Source: JAKPAM01 sp047601745
Lineage (GTDB): Bacteria > Pseudomonadota > Gammaproteobacteria > Burkholderiales > Burkholderiaceae_E
DNA: 64,000 bases
Direction: 5' to 3'
NCBI GenBank assembly: GCA_047601745.1
Contig: JASGIS010000001.1
Coordinates: 62,001-126,000 of the forward strand
Within the stretch, counting starts at the first letter, position 1; each line of letters opens with the position of its first letter. A program made the position numbers and the translations under genes. Under the pieces are notes generated by a model. It searched no databases and was not told the DNA's origin. It was given only the letters and a program-made list of their open reading frames with translations. Of the stretch, positions 1 through 8,599 are shown piece by piece.

Positions 1-1
1 C

Positions 2-523
2 GCCGCGGGCGAGGTTCTCCGCTACATGAGCCGCCACGGCGCCGCTCGCATCGAACGACTGATCCTGGTCGGGGCCGCAGGCCCGAAGATGATCTCCACC
101 GCTAAGGACATGCCCGGCATTCCGGCCTCGGCCGTCGAAGCCGTCATCGCCCAGTTGCGCGACGATCTGCCCGCGTGGATCGAAGAGAATGCCCGGGCAT
201 TCGCGCCGCAGGCCGATGCGCGCACGATCGACTGGCTCGCCGGCATGGTGTCCGATGCGTCGCGCCGCATCCTGATCGACTTCCAGAGGGTCATCGCCGA
301 AGCCGATCTGATCGAGGAGGCACGCGCGGTCACGGTCCCGGTCACCTTGATTCATGGCGATCGCGACGCATCGTGCCCGATCGACCTGACTGCACGCCGT
401 TATGCCGACATCATTCCGGCAGCGGAGTTGCTGGTCTACGAAGACGCCGCGCATGGATTGATGCTCGGTCATGGCGCACGCCTGGCGGCCGATATCGTCG
501 AACGGATGTCGATCGGAGGATGA
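2..523 (+). CDS. Alpha/beta-hydrolase, C-terminal part (5' end outside window)
   Basis: The reading frame is open from the first bases of the window, so the gene starts upstream. The visible 173 codons fit the C-terminal two thirds of an alpha/beta-hydrolase fold enzyme. A strand-turn 'LILVGAAGP' follows the presumed nucleophile elbow, which lies off the window. Near the end are a GDRD motif with the likely acid residue and 'AAHGLML' with the likely catalytic His. The substrate cannot be inferred. The last 143 bp (381-523) recur at 7467-7609 with about 88% identity by hand alignment, on the far side of two large minus-strand genes. An internal ATG at 26 exists, but the frame upstream of it also encodes hydrolase-like sequence, so it is not the true start. 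Confidence 0.75.
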   Translation, partial: AAGEVLRYMSRHGAARIERLILVGAAGPKMISTAKDMPGIPASAVEAVIAQLRDDLPAWIEENARAFAPQADARTIDWLAGMVSDASRRILIDFQRVIAEADLIEEARAVTVPVTLIHGDRDASCPIDLTARRYADIIPAAELLVYEDAAHGLMLGHGARLAADIVERMSIGG

Positions 524-607
524 CATCTGCGAATGCGGAAAGCCTGGATCCGATCTTCGTGATCCAGTCGAGTTCGGGAAAGCGCGGGCTGCTGCACCGG
601 CGCTTCC

Positions 608-3475
608 CTAACCCAGACTGGCCAGCAGGGCGATCTCGAAACGTTCGGCATAAGCCTGGATCCGTGCAGCCTGATCGAGGCCATTGATTATCCGTCGAGC
701 GTTGAAATAGTCGGCACTGGTCTGATTGATGTAACGAGACAGCGTACGGGTAGTGAAAAAGCCCTTGCGCATACCGTCAGACAGGATGGTGTAGGCCACG
801 TCCGGCTCCAGGGCTCGATCGGGATGGAGCAGCAGTTCACGATCCAGGCCGATGTTTCGCCCGACCCATTCGTAGTTCTCTTTCCAGGTCAATTGCACGA
901 AGCCACGGCCGTAGTAGACGTTCGTGAGCCTGCGTCCGTCGTCGTCCGTGACGAGCTCGGGCCGGCCATAAGCTTGACCGGCGCCCTTGCCGATTTCTTC
1001 GATCGGCTGCCAGGTGTTCGCGCACTCGTGGCGGACCGTCGCGAGCATATACGCCGCCCAGCGTAGATCCGTGATGGCGCCATCCTGCTTCAGTTGCTGC
1101 AGCAGAAAGGTCAGACCCTGGCGGGGCCCGCTCGTCAAGGCACCGAAACTGTAGACCGTCAACCGGATCGCCGATTCCACGTCCAGCGAGTCGAGTCGGG
1201 CTTGGGCGGCGTCGTGCCGCAGCAGACTCAGGATCCAGTCGGGCATGCTGCCCGCAGCAGGCAGGGCCAGGCCGCTGCGACGCCCGGCCTGACCGAGCAG
1301 CGCCCAGGTTGCCGGGCCGGTAAGGCCGTCTACCGTGGCGCCCATCCGGGTCTGGAAGTCGCGGACCGCCTGTTCGGTCGCCGCGTCATACAGCGGCGTG
1401 TCGGCCAGAACCGGCGCCGGGCTCAGGCAGTTCGTCAGGTAGCGCTTGAGGATCGGGATCCAGGCCTGCCGATCGCCGGGCTTGAGCAGGAAATCCTCGG
1501 CGAGCGCCGACTCCGGGGCGTCCTTGACGGCGCCGGCCAAGGCCCGGGTCGCCGCGCTCGAGCGCAGCAGGGGTCGGGTGATCTCGTGCAGCGAAAGCAG
1601 GAGCGAACTCAATGGCTGCACGGTCTGGCCCGGCGCGCTGCCGAAGTAGACACTGCCCCGGCCGCTGACGAAGTGGCACTGGGCGGCGAGCCTGACCGTG
1701 TCGAAGATCGACTTGCGGACGATGTAACGGACCACGCCATCCGGCCCCAGAACGACGGTGGCTCCCCCGAAGAAGTCGAAGCCCGGACAACCATCGTCGC
1801 CGCGCACGGCCCGCCGCTGGACGACCTCGCCGATGAGGTCGTAGAGCACGCTTCCGTCCGGGCTCACGCGTCGCGATGACCTCAGCGATTCGATGACCGG
1901 CAGAAAGACCTCGTCACCCGACAGCCGGGGATCTCCGGGACGGGCGAGGCCGAATACCTCCCGATAGAGAGGATCCGCCGCCAGTTGTCCGAAGGCCTCG
2001 GCCTGGCGACGCATCTCGTCTTCGTCCGCGGCCCGGCTGGGATCCCCGTCGAAGCGCAAGCTGCTGAAGCGCAGATCGGGTTCGGGCGGAAGCGGCGAGT
2101 CCGGTCCCGCCCAGGTCAGTGCGTCATCGGACAGGCTGTCCACCCCGGTCGGATAGATGCGGCGCGCCGCGAAGGCCTCGACCCAGGCTTCGCGGTAGTT
2201 CCAGTCGTCCACAGGCACGAGATCGCGATCGGCGGTGATGACCGCTCTGAGGAACTCGCCGAAGGTAATGTCGACCGGCGGGCAGTAATCGATCGCCCGG
2301 ATGCACATGGAGAGGAACTGCGCGGCCAGCTTGCAGGCCTGTTGGCTGAGTCGCGCCACCAGCAGTTCCGGGATCTCGCCCTCGGGCAGGATGCCGGTGC
2401 CGGCACTCGCGAGCTGCAGCAGCGACTGGGTGCGTCGCTGATAGATCCGCTCGAAGGCCGTGAAGACGGTCGACACGAGGATCTGACCGCGCAGATGGGC
2501 ATCGGGCGTGTCCTCGTAGCGGCGCTGCTCGTCGCTGAAGGCGCTGCGCAGCGCATTGCCTCCGGTGGTGGTCTCGGCAAACTGCACCGCGATGTTCTTG
2601 AGCAGGGTCGAGGTCCAGATCTGCCCCCGCGAAGCTCGGACTGCACGACTGACGATGTCCGGATATGTGAAACGCTGCAGCAGAGCGATGAGATCAGCGA
2701 AGCCTTCATGAAAGGCCAGCACATCCGGATTCGAGGGATACAGGAAATGAGCGCGCAAGCCATCGAGCAGTGCGTGCGACATCTCATGGACGAGCACGTC
2801 GTGCGAGAGCGCGAGCGAGACCTTGCCACCGGGCACATTGCGTCCGCTCACCACAGCGCCGGCCTCGAAGCTGCCGACCCGGATCTCGCCTCGTTCCGGC
2901 TCGTAGTACGCGTTGCACAGACCCGGAACGCAGGTGCAGATCTTCAATCTTGCATTCGTGGATTCGCGGCCCGCCCGGCAGAAGCCCCAGCCCAGTTCCC
3001 GTCCGAGCGACTGACGGAAGGCCTCATAAGTGAGGTGGCAGACGGCATAGGCCATCTGGCGCCGGAAGGCCGGTCGCTCGGGGCTCGGCGCCAGTCCCTG
3101 GTTCATCAACACGAAAGGATCGTCCAGCGAGCCGGAGGGATCGTCCTCCCAGGACGGCCCCGGATCATTGATCTCGAGGATGCCGCCCCGGAAGCCGCCC
3201 GGAATCGGTTCGAGCGGCTCGTAGTCGGGCCGGACGACAGCCTCGGCGCCATCGGACGCCGAGGCCGAGGGGTCGAGCGCATAGACCTGCAGCGGACGAT
3301 GCGAGATCGCACCCGGCCGGAACCGGGTGGCCGGCGCGATGCAGGCGCGGGCACCCAGCACGAAGTGCTCGCCGACGACCGCCCGGCCGAGCCGCACCGG
3401 GCCGGGTGCGGCCGCGCCTGGCCGACGTGCGAGAACGGATGTCGGCGCGGGATCGGGTGACGGACGACTGGTCAT
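608..3475 (-). CDS. Metallopeptidase-like / peptidoglycan-binding / GH19 chitinase-like multidomain protein
   Basis: This 955-residue protein reads as three modules. The N-terminal half carries HEMSH (230-234) and, 22 residues later, HEGFAD (256-261), the arrangement of a gluzincin-type zinc site with Glu257 as the third ligand. Residues about 688-730 match a peptidoglycan-binding domain 1 ('AVRDFQTRMGATVDGLTGPAT'-type repeat). Residues about 740-955 resemble GH19 chitinase/lysozyme, with 'ATVRHECANTW' (putative catalytic Glu817) and 'YYGRGFVQLTWKENY'. No signal peptide is obvious, so export would need a dedicated route, lysis or a leaderless secretion system. I chose the ATG 20 bp after the upstream stop; a start at 3544 would overlap the upstream gene. 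Co-orientation and close spacing suggest co-transcription with the metacaspase gene. The target (own wall, competitor wall or chitin) is inference. Confidence 0.72.
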   Translation of the reverse strand: MTSRPSPDPAPTSVLARRPGAAAPGPVRLGRAVVGEHFVLGARACIAPATRFRPGAISHRPLQVYALDPSASASDGAEAVVRPDYEPLEPIPGGFRGGILEINDPGPSWEDDPSGSLDDPFVLMNQGLAPSPERPAFRRQMAYAVCHLTYEAFRQSLGRELGWGFCRAGRESTNARLKICTCVPGLCNAYYEPERGEIRVGSFEAGAVVSGRNVPGGKVSLALSHDVLVHEMSHALLDGLRAHFLYPSNPDVLAFHEGFADLIALLQRFTYPDIVSRAVRASRGQIWTSTLLKNIAVQFAETTTGGNALRSAFSDEQRRYEDTPDAHLRGQILVSTVFTAFERIYQRRTQSLLQLASAGTGILPEGEIPELLVARLSQQACKLAAQFLSMCIRAIDYCPPVDITFGEFLRAVITADRDLVPVDDWNYREAWVEAFAARRIYPTGVDSLSDDALTWAGPDSPLPPEPDLRFSSLRFDGDPSRAADEDEMRRQAEAFGQLAADPLYREVFGLARPGDPRLSGDEVFLPVIESLRSSRRVSPDGSVLYDLIGEVVQRRAVRGDDGCPGFDFFGGATVVLGPDGVVRYIVRKSIFDTVRLAAQCHFVSGRGSVYFGSAPGQTVQPLSSLLLSLHEITRPLLRSSAATRALAGAVKDAPESALAEDFLLKPGDRQAWIPILKRYLTNCLSPAPVLADTPLYDAATEQAVRDFQTRMGATVDGLTGPATWALLGQAGRRSGLALPAAGSMPDWILSLLRHDAAQARLDSLDVESAIRLTVYSFGALTSGPRQGLTFLLQQLKQDGAITDLRWAAYMLATVRHECANTWQPIEEIGKGAGQAYGRPELVTDDDGRRLTNVYYGRGFVQLTWKENYEWVGRNIGLDRELLLHPDRALEPDVAYTILSDGMRKGFFTTRTLSRYINQTSADYFNARRIINGLDQAARIQAYAERFEIALLASLG

Positions 3476-3495
3476 GTCCGTGGGACGGCCGGTTC

Positions 3496-6400
3496 TCAGC
3501 TCAGCGGCTGCAGCAGCCGCCCGGTCTGGGTGGCGATCGCGCAATCGAGCTGCGGCGTCTGGCGGCGGCGTTCACCAAAGGCCTTGACCAACTGATCCTG
3601 GAATTCGCGATTGCTCGCGCCCTGCACAGCGGAGCCCAACAACTGGGTGGCCAGGCGCGTGAAGTCGCCGGATCCGTCGGTCTCGTAGGCCTTCTCGGTG
3701 GCGTCACAGGCCGAGAAATCGACCCAACGCATGACCTCCGCGTCCACGAAGCCGCGTGCCGCCGCCGGGGCCAGAGCACGCAACGAACGCTCGCGTTGGC
3801 GGAAGCGCTCGTGCGCGCGCATCCATTCGTCCCACTGCGGCGTGTACTTCAGATAGCGGCTGCCGTCGGACGCCTGCGAACCCGCATTGAAACCCAGCAT
3901 CCGCGTGATCGAGCCCGAGTGACAACAGTCGATGAAACAGGTCAGGTTGACACCGGCGGGCAAGGTGTCGAACAGCGTCCGCAGATCATCGTCGATCAGG
4001 AAGGCGCCCACGTGGAAGTCGAATGGCACCAGCGCTTCATCGAAACCATCGCGTTCATCGCCGTCCAGATCGGGCACGCGCGTCCCGTGACCGGAATAGT
4101 GCAGCACGAGCACGTCGCCCGCGCGCGCCGAGCGGATCAGGTCGCCGGCGGCTTCGAGGATGGCCTGGCGCGTGGCCCGCTCGTTCGGAAGCACGTTCAC
4201 GGCGAAGCCGATCTTCTCGAGCGCGTCCCGCCACAACTCGGTGTCGCGGACGCAACCGCTCAAGGTGTTCGGGGCCGGGTAAGCATCGATGCCGATGCAC
4301 AGCGCGCGCCTCGCTCCGCCGGCGGACGGCGCCGTGCCAGTGGCGGGGCCGGAGGGCTGCGAGGCATTTCCCTCCGTCGGCCGGGGCGCAGCGGACGCTG
4401 CGGCGGGGGCGGACGCACAGGCGGCGGGCGGCGCCGATGCCGCGAGGGGCGCGGGGGCCACGCCACCGGGGCCGGCCGCCGGTCCTGGAGTTGTCGGTCC
4501 TGGAGTTATCGGTCCCGGGGCCGCGGACGTCAGCAGAGCCGCGGCACTGAGCGCGCGCAGATCGACGCCACGCAGCCACTCGTCCGAGACCGGCCAGGCG
4601 TCGAGCGCGCGGCCGGTCTCGGGCGAGCCCGGATAGGACACCCGAGCCGTGCGCTCGCCGAGCACGTTGGCGGCCACGCTGTTCAGGGTAGGAATGTCGT
4701 CGTCGAAGTCGCCATGGTGGCGTGCGGTGCTTGCACTGTTGCCGGTGGTCGATGAGGTCACCGACCAGACGACCCGGCCGACGGAGCTGCCCGGTCCGAC
4801 GAGTCCGAACAAGGCGGCCGCCCGGGGATCGGCCCGGATCGATGTCTCCAGACCCAGGATCGGCGTGCGACGGGCCGGCTCGAGCGCGTGGTGAATCAGG
4901 TAGAGCAGGGACTTGCGATAGATGCTCGCACAGTCGTCGGCCTCCTCGAAGTCACGTCGCATCGTGAACAGATCGACGCGCCGTGCGGCACCGGTCGGGC
5001 CGATCTGCGCAAGCAAGCGTTCATTGAACTCGGCCACCGTGATGGCGGGGGCGAGCAACTGCAGGGTCTCGAATCCCGGCAGGCGGGACTCGAGCGCCAT
5101 CGGCAAGAACCACGAGTGGAAGATCGATCCGGCACTGTGGCCGATCGCGTGGAACTCCAGCTCGCGGCCTGCGAGTCCGGCGGCCCCGGACACCAGTTCT
5201 GCCAGGCGCTGGGCCGTATAGCGGGCACCGCCGTCGGGCGCGCTGCACAGTTCGGCGTTGTGCTTCATCGCGCCCCAGATCTTGCCGCCACCGAGCGCAC
5301 GCGCACCCAGTTCGATCAGGGGGTCGCTGGTGTAGTCGAAGATGTCGCGCGAACCCAGCGCCGGCACCCGGTTCCTGATCTGCGTGAGGATCGAGCGCAG
5401 CGCATCGAACAGCCCGGTTTCCCACACGAAGTAGAGCGGATACACGGCGTTGCGTTTCCACCAGTCGATGTGCTTCTGGGCGATCCGCAGACCGTCGGCC
5501 TCGCCGATCAGACCGCCGTGGGCCCAGATGGCGATGCGCAGCTTTTCGCCCTGAGGCAGTTGTGCCGCCCAGGCCGGGATGTGTTCGTGCACGATGGCAT
5601 CGACGTCGCCCGGCGTGGAATTGAACAGGCCGTCGGTCTGGAAGCGGCCGTTGCTCAGGCTCACGACATGGGGACGCAACCGCGCCAGTTCGTCAGCCGT
5701 GAAATCGCTGCCGCGGGCGCCCGCCGCCAGCCCCCGTCCGCCGTCGGTCCCGGCCTGGAGTTCGAGCAGTATGCGGTCGCGGACCTGATCGACGATGCGG
5801 CTCACCTGGTCCAGCGGCAACCCGGCCGCCAGGCTGCGGCCGGCATCGGCAGGGGCCTGGGCCGACGTGAGCCAGGCCAGGATCTGCCGGCCGGTCCGGG
5901 CGTCGCTGAAGAACTCCGTGTGGATGACGCCGTCTGCGCGCCCGAAATCCAGACGCCGCCCCGAGTCGATAGGAAAGCCGCTCGCACCGTTACCTGCGAA
6001 AACGCCCGCTTGCGGGACCACCAGATCGTTGGCCACCTGGTCGAACACCGAGTCGGCCGCCGCGTCTTCCAGCCGGGTCAGGCTGAACAAGGGGGTGCCC
6101 GGCTGCGGCTCGAAATCCGAGTCGAGCGCGAAGTACTCGGCGGACGTCGCGCCCGGCGCATTCATCGACTTCAGAAACTCACCACCGGGGTTCATGGCCG
6201 CCAGACCGTCCAGATCCTCGAGCAGACCGTGGGCGATGAGCTTCACACCCAGGATCACGGCATCGAGCATCGTGTTGGCCGGACCGGTCGGCAGGAGCCG
6301 GGCCAGCGTCGTCAGGCGATCGATGTAGTCGACCACGTGATCCGGGTCCGCGAGGGGCGTGCCGGCGTTGGCCGCCGCGACGAAGACGATCCGGCGCACG

Positions 6401-7323
6401 TCGACCTTGCCGGTCGACCGGCCGAGTATCTCGATCTGCCGCGCGACCAGCCCCCCACGGCTGTGGCAGACGATATCGAGGGTCAGGCGCACGCCGGTGG
6501 GAATCTGGGCGAGAAAGGCCAGCGCATTCTCGCGCGGATCGGCGCTTAGGCTCGGGTGGTTGAAGGCGGCCATCCGGCCGCCATAGTGGGCCGACAGCGC
6601 GGTCATGGTGGGCACCGACAGGCCTTGGAATGCCGCACTGGTGCTGAAGGTGCCATGGACGAACAGAAGCGCCGGTCCCTTGGCGAGCGCGGCCCAATCG
6701 GGCATGGCCAACGGCGGAAAGGAAGGATCGTCACTACGGAAGTCGTCCGGCCCCAGGCGACGGGTGAAGCACGGGCGATGCACGGACTCCCATTTGCGTG
6801 CGAAGCCACGGATGATCGGACCCAGCAAGGGATCGGTGATCTCGTAAAGAAAAGGCTGCAATCTGGCGAGCACGGCATGAGCCACCGACCCCAGACCTCT
6901 CTCCCCCTTAGGGGTAAGGGGCAGGACGAAGCTGGCCGCCTCGTCTGCAGACGCCAGCCCGCGGCCTCCGATCCGCTCGGGCACCAGCCAGCGCAGGGCC
7001 CCCGCCGTGTCTTCGGTCAGCACGAGGGCCGCCTGTCCGGGAGTCAGCTTCACTTCCAGTTGCGGGCTGGGGAGCACCGCGACCGCCGGATCGGCGTTCA
7101 ACGATCGGCTCGGCGGCGCGAGCGCCGTCGGCAGTTCGATCACGGGTCCGGGGGACAGGCCGGGATCGCTGGAGGCGGGCAGCAGGCCGGCCGTCGCGAG
7201 ATCCCGGGTGGAGAGGGATGGAGCCGAGACCCGGATCCGGCCTGCCAGGCCCTGCGGCCGCAACGCGATTCCCTCGCCCAAGGCAACACGTGTCTCCGCG
7301 CCGATCAGATCGATCGCCAGCAT
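3496..7323 (-). CDS. Double alpha/beta-hydrolase fused to a C14 metacaspase
   Basis: A 1275-residue fusion. Residues about 215-490 look like a lipase-type alpha/beta-hydrolase: oxyanion-loop 'FVHGTFS' (221-227), nucleophile elbow CHSRG with Ser288, and candidate Asp433 and His468. Residues about 595-815 hold a second hydrolase-like region with 'WAHGG' and elbow GHSAG (Ser730). A Pro/Ala-rich linker (about 931-1003) leads to a peptidase C14 domain (about 1005-1270) with the metacaspase signatures HYSGHG (His1079) and DCCHSG (Cys1134), plus an acidic loop (DLDGDERDGFDE) typical of calcium-dependent metacaspases. No signal peptide or membrane segment is clear. It is followed after 20 bp by the metallopeptidase/GH19 gene. 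Bacterial caspase homologues often sit in conflict or programmed-death modules; that role here is inference. Confidence 0.8.
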   Translation of the reverse strand: MLAIDLIGAETRVALGEGIALRPQGLAGRIRVSAPSLSTRDLATAGLLPASSDPGLSPGPVIELPTALAPPSRSLNADPAVAVLPSPQLEVKLTPGQAALVLTEDTAGALRWLVPERIGGRGLASADEAASFVLPLTPKGERGLGSVAHAVLARLQPFLYEITDPLLGPIIRGFARKWESVHRPCFTRRLGPDDFRSDDPSFPPLAMPDWAALAKGPALLFVHGTFSTSAAFQGLSVPTMTALSAHYGGRMAAFNHPSLSADPRENALAFLAQIPTGVRLTLDIVCHSRGGLVARQIEILGRSTGKVDVRRIVFVAAANAGTPLADPDHVVDYIDRLTTLARLLPTGPANTMLDAVILGVKLIAHGLLEDLDGLAAMNPGGEFLKSMNAPGATSAEYFALDSDFEPQPGTPLFSLTRLEDAAADSVFDQVANDLVVPQAGVFAGNGASGFPIDSGRRLDFGRADGVIHTEFFSDARTGRQILAWLTSAQAPADAGRSLAAGLPLDQVSRIVDQVRDRILLELQAGTDGGRGLAAGARGSDFTADELARLRPHVVSLSNGRFQTDGLFNSTPGDVDAIVHEHIPAWAAQLPQGEKLRIAIWAHGGLIGEADGLRIAQKHIDWWKRNAVYPLYFVWETGLFDALRSILTQIRNRVPALGSRDIFDYTSDPLIELGARALGGGKIWGAMKHNAELCSAPDGGARYTAQRLAELVSGAAGLAGRELEFHAIGHSAGSIFHSWFLPMALESRLPGFETLQLLAPAITVAEFNERLLAQIGPTGAARRVDLFTMRRDFEEADDCASIYRKSLLYLIHHALEPARRTPILGLETSIRADPRAAALFGLVGPGSSVGRVVWSVTSSTTGNSASTARHHGDFDDDIPTLNSVAANVLGERTARVSYPGSPETGRALDAWPVSDEWLRGVDLRALSAAALLTSAAPGPITPGPTTPGPAAGPGGVAPAPLAASAPPAACASAPAAASAAPRPTEGNASQPSGPATGTAPSAGGARRALCIGIDAYPAPNTLSGCVRDTELWRDALEKIGFAVNVLPNERATRQAILEAAGDLIRSARAGDVLVLHYSGHGTRVPDLDGDERDGFDEALVPFDFHVGAFLIDDDLRTLFDTLPAGVNLTCFIDCCHSGSITRMLGFNAGSQASDGSRYLKYTPQWDEWMRAHERFRQRERSLRALAPAAARGFVDAEVMRWVDFSACDATEKAYETDGSGDFTRLATQLLGSAVQGASNREFQDQLVKAFGERRRQTPQLDCAIATQTGRLLQPLS

Positions 7324-7466
7324 CTCGGACCTCCAGCAGATGGGCCGTCCTTGGTCGCGCCGGGCGCGGCCCCTGCCGCTCGGTCGTGCCGATCATCGAG
7401 ACATTCTCGTTCGGCGCGAGTGCTCGACACATCCTCAATCTTGTGGATACCGCTACGGGAGCCGGG

Positions 7467-7609
7467 TCGACCTGACCGCACGCCGCTATGCCGACATCAT
7501 TCCGGCAGCAGAGTTGCGGGTCTACGAAGACGCCGCGCACGGATTGATGATCAGCCGTGGCACACGCCTGCCGGCCGATATCGTCGAACGGGTATCGACT
7601 GGGGGATAA
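7467..7609 (+). pseudogene. Orphan 3' fragment of an alpha/beta-hydrolase gene (repeat of 381-523)
   Basis: These 143 bp align without gaps to 381-523; I count 17 mismatches (about 88% identity). The frame is kept, ending with the peptide pattern ARRYADIIPAAEL...AAHGLM...DIVER and a TAA where the first copy has TGA. Upstream of 7467 the similarity ends abruptly, and no start codon or hydrolase core precedes it, so this is a gene tail. The rest of 7324-7660 shows no further gene. Confidence 0.75.
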
Positions 7610-7660
7610 CGTCCGGCTCGATTCCCAGTGCTGCCGATCAGGAGCGTAGCCGGCGCCGAC

Positions 7661-8071
7661 TCATTCGTTCGCCGCCCTGTACGCTGCCTGCACGGCGCGC
7701 ATGAGCGAGGGGTGCAGCATGCCGAGCTTGGGCGTCTGGCCGTGCGGCGCCGCCGGCGGCACCGAGAACCATTCGGTGCTGTAGGGCAGGTCCAGAGCCT
7801 GCCTGAGATCGAACTTCGTGTCGTAACTCAGGCCTGCCGCCGCGTAGGCAGCCGGGTTGCGGTCTCGCAGGATGGAGAACTCGCCGCGGTGCAACGTCGT
7901 GGTGCGCTGGCTGGTCCCGTACGCCACCCGCACCGTGAACTGCGGCGCATCGTCATCGAAGACAGCCAGGATCAGCGCGGGACGCGGCTTCGGGCGGGGA
8001 TGGATGTCGTCGGGGAAATGGCACCAGACGATCTCGCCAGCAGTGGGCTCATCCCACCACTGGTGGATCAT
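7661..8071 (-). CDS. PemK/MazF-like type II toxin
   Basis: A 136-residue protein with the pattern of the PemK/MazF growth-inhibitor fold: N-terminal 'GEIVWCHFP' strand, then 'KPRPALILAVF' and 'FTVRVAYGTSQ', matching the G-[DE]-[IV]-[VW]... / RPalVl order of the family. Members are usually ribosome-independent or -associated mRNA endonucleases. The length is slightly above the usual 105-120. Its ATG overlaps the stop region of the upstream gene by 4 bp (8068-8071), as expected for a translationally coupled antitoxin-toxin operon. Assignment rests on N-terminal motifs and context; the C-terminal half is less typical. Confidence 0.62.
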   Translation of the reverse strand: MIHQWWDEPTAGEIVWCHFPDDIHPRPKPRPALILAVFDDDAPQFTVRVAYGTSQRTTTLHRGEFSILRDRNPAAYAAAGLSYDTKFDLRQALDLPYSTEWFSVPPAAPHGQTPKLGMLHPSLMRAVQAAYRAANE

Positions 8072-8355
8072 GCGATCTCCTCGCCGAAGAGACTCGAACG
8101 CACCGAGCGCTTATCGCCCTGCGGAGCACGCTTCCTGATCTGCCGGACCTGCGTTGCCGTCAGCGGCCCATCATCAGACTCGTACTGCGGCAGCACCCGC
8201 ACCGCCAACTCGCGCAGTGCCCGGTGAATCGCCTGGGTTTCGTCGACGCCCAAGTACTCGGCCAAGCGCTTGGCCGTCTCGCGCGTGACGCCAGACGCGC
8301 TGTCGACCGAGCGATAGCGGAAGGCGATCTGATTCGCGGTGGAACGGGCAGGCAT
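8068..8355 (-). CDS. Cognate antitoxin of the PemK-like toxin
   Basis: A 95-residue protein preceding the toxin with a 4-bp overlap. The N-terminal half ('AFRYRSVDSASGVTRETAKRL' region and 'LGVDETQAIHRAL') suggests a helix-rich ribbon-helix-helix or similar DNA-binding head. The C-terminal part is basic and likely disordered until toxin binding. A strong Shine-Dalgarno (AGGAGC, 5 nt before the ATG) supports this start. A palindrome sits just upstream (8370-8388), fitting autoregulation by the TA complex. The family was not recognised with certainty, and the antitoxin role is mainly from context. Confidence 0.55.
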   Translation of the reverse strand: MPARSTANQIAFRYRSVDSASGVTRETAKRLAEYLGVDETQAIHRALRELAVRVLPQYESDDGPLTATQVRQIRKRAPQGDKRSVRSSLFGEEIA

Positions 8356-8369
8356 GTACGGCTCCTTTA

Positions 8370-8388
8370 GGATATATCAAAGATATCC
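8370..8388 (-). promoter_or_regulatory. Palindromic operator upstream of the TA operon
   Basis: The 19-bp AT-rich sequence has perfect 6-bp arms (ggatat/atatcc) around a 7-nt centre, immediately upstream of the antitoxin Shine-Dalgarno. Its position, about 15 nt from the start codon, and its AT content in GC-rich surroundings suit an autoregulatory operator overlapping the -10 region. The binding protein is inferred. Confidence 0.55.
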
Positions 8389-8481
8389 ATTTCGTCACCC
8401 TGCGTCAAGACCAGATTGAACTCACGCAGATCACACGTCGACCGCGGCTGGTTTCATCCAACAGCAAACCGCCGTGAGTCA

Positions 8482-8577
8482 CTCCCGCCTTCAGTCGGGA
8501 GCCTCCTCGCCACGACAAGGGGACGCTTTCGGCGCCATCACAGGACTGCCTCTCTCGATCTCGCCCTGAAGGGCGAG
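8482..8577. repeat. Two hairpins between yceH and the TA operon (possible IS200/IS605 end remnant)
   Basis: Within the gene-free stretch 8389-8599 are two strong inverted repeats: 8482-8501 (ctcccg/cgggag arms) and 8560-8577 (ctcgccct/agggcgag arms, GA loop). Hairpins of this type occur at ends of IS200/IS605-like elements, but no tnpA or tnpB frame is present, so this is only a suggestion. The second hairpin and the bases after it resemble 17187-17215. No T-tract follows either hairpin, so they are not convincing terminators. Confidence 0.3.
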
Positions 8578-8599
8578 GCTAGCGCTCTTTAGCACGTGG

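Noticed and set aside
1985..6549. Long plus-strand open frames opposite the metacaspase and GH19 genes
   Set aside because: Low-complexity Arg/Gly/Ala composition and no motif; the minus-strand frames carry complete catalytic motifs.
6904..6921. 7-bp GC hairpin (cccctta/taagggg) as a terminator
   Set aside because: It lies inside the metacaspase gene (encodes LTPKGERG), keeps the frame and has no T-tract. It may be a short palindromic repeat absorbed into the coding sequence.
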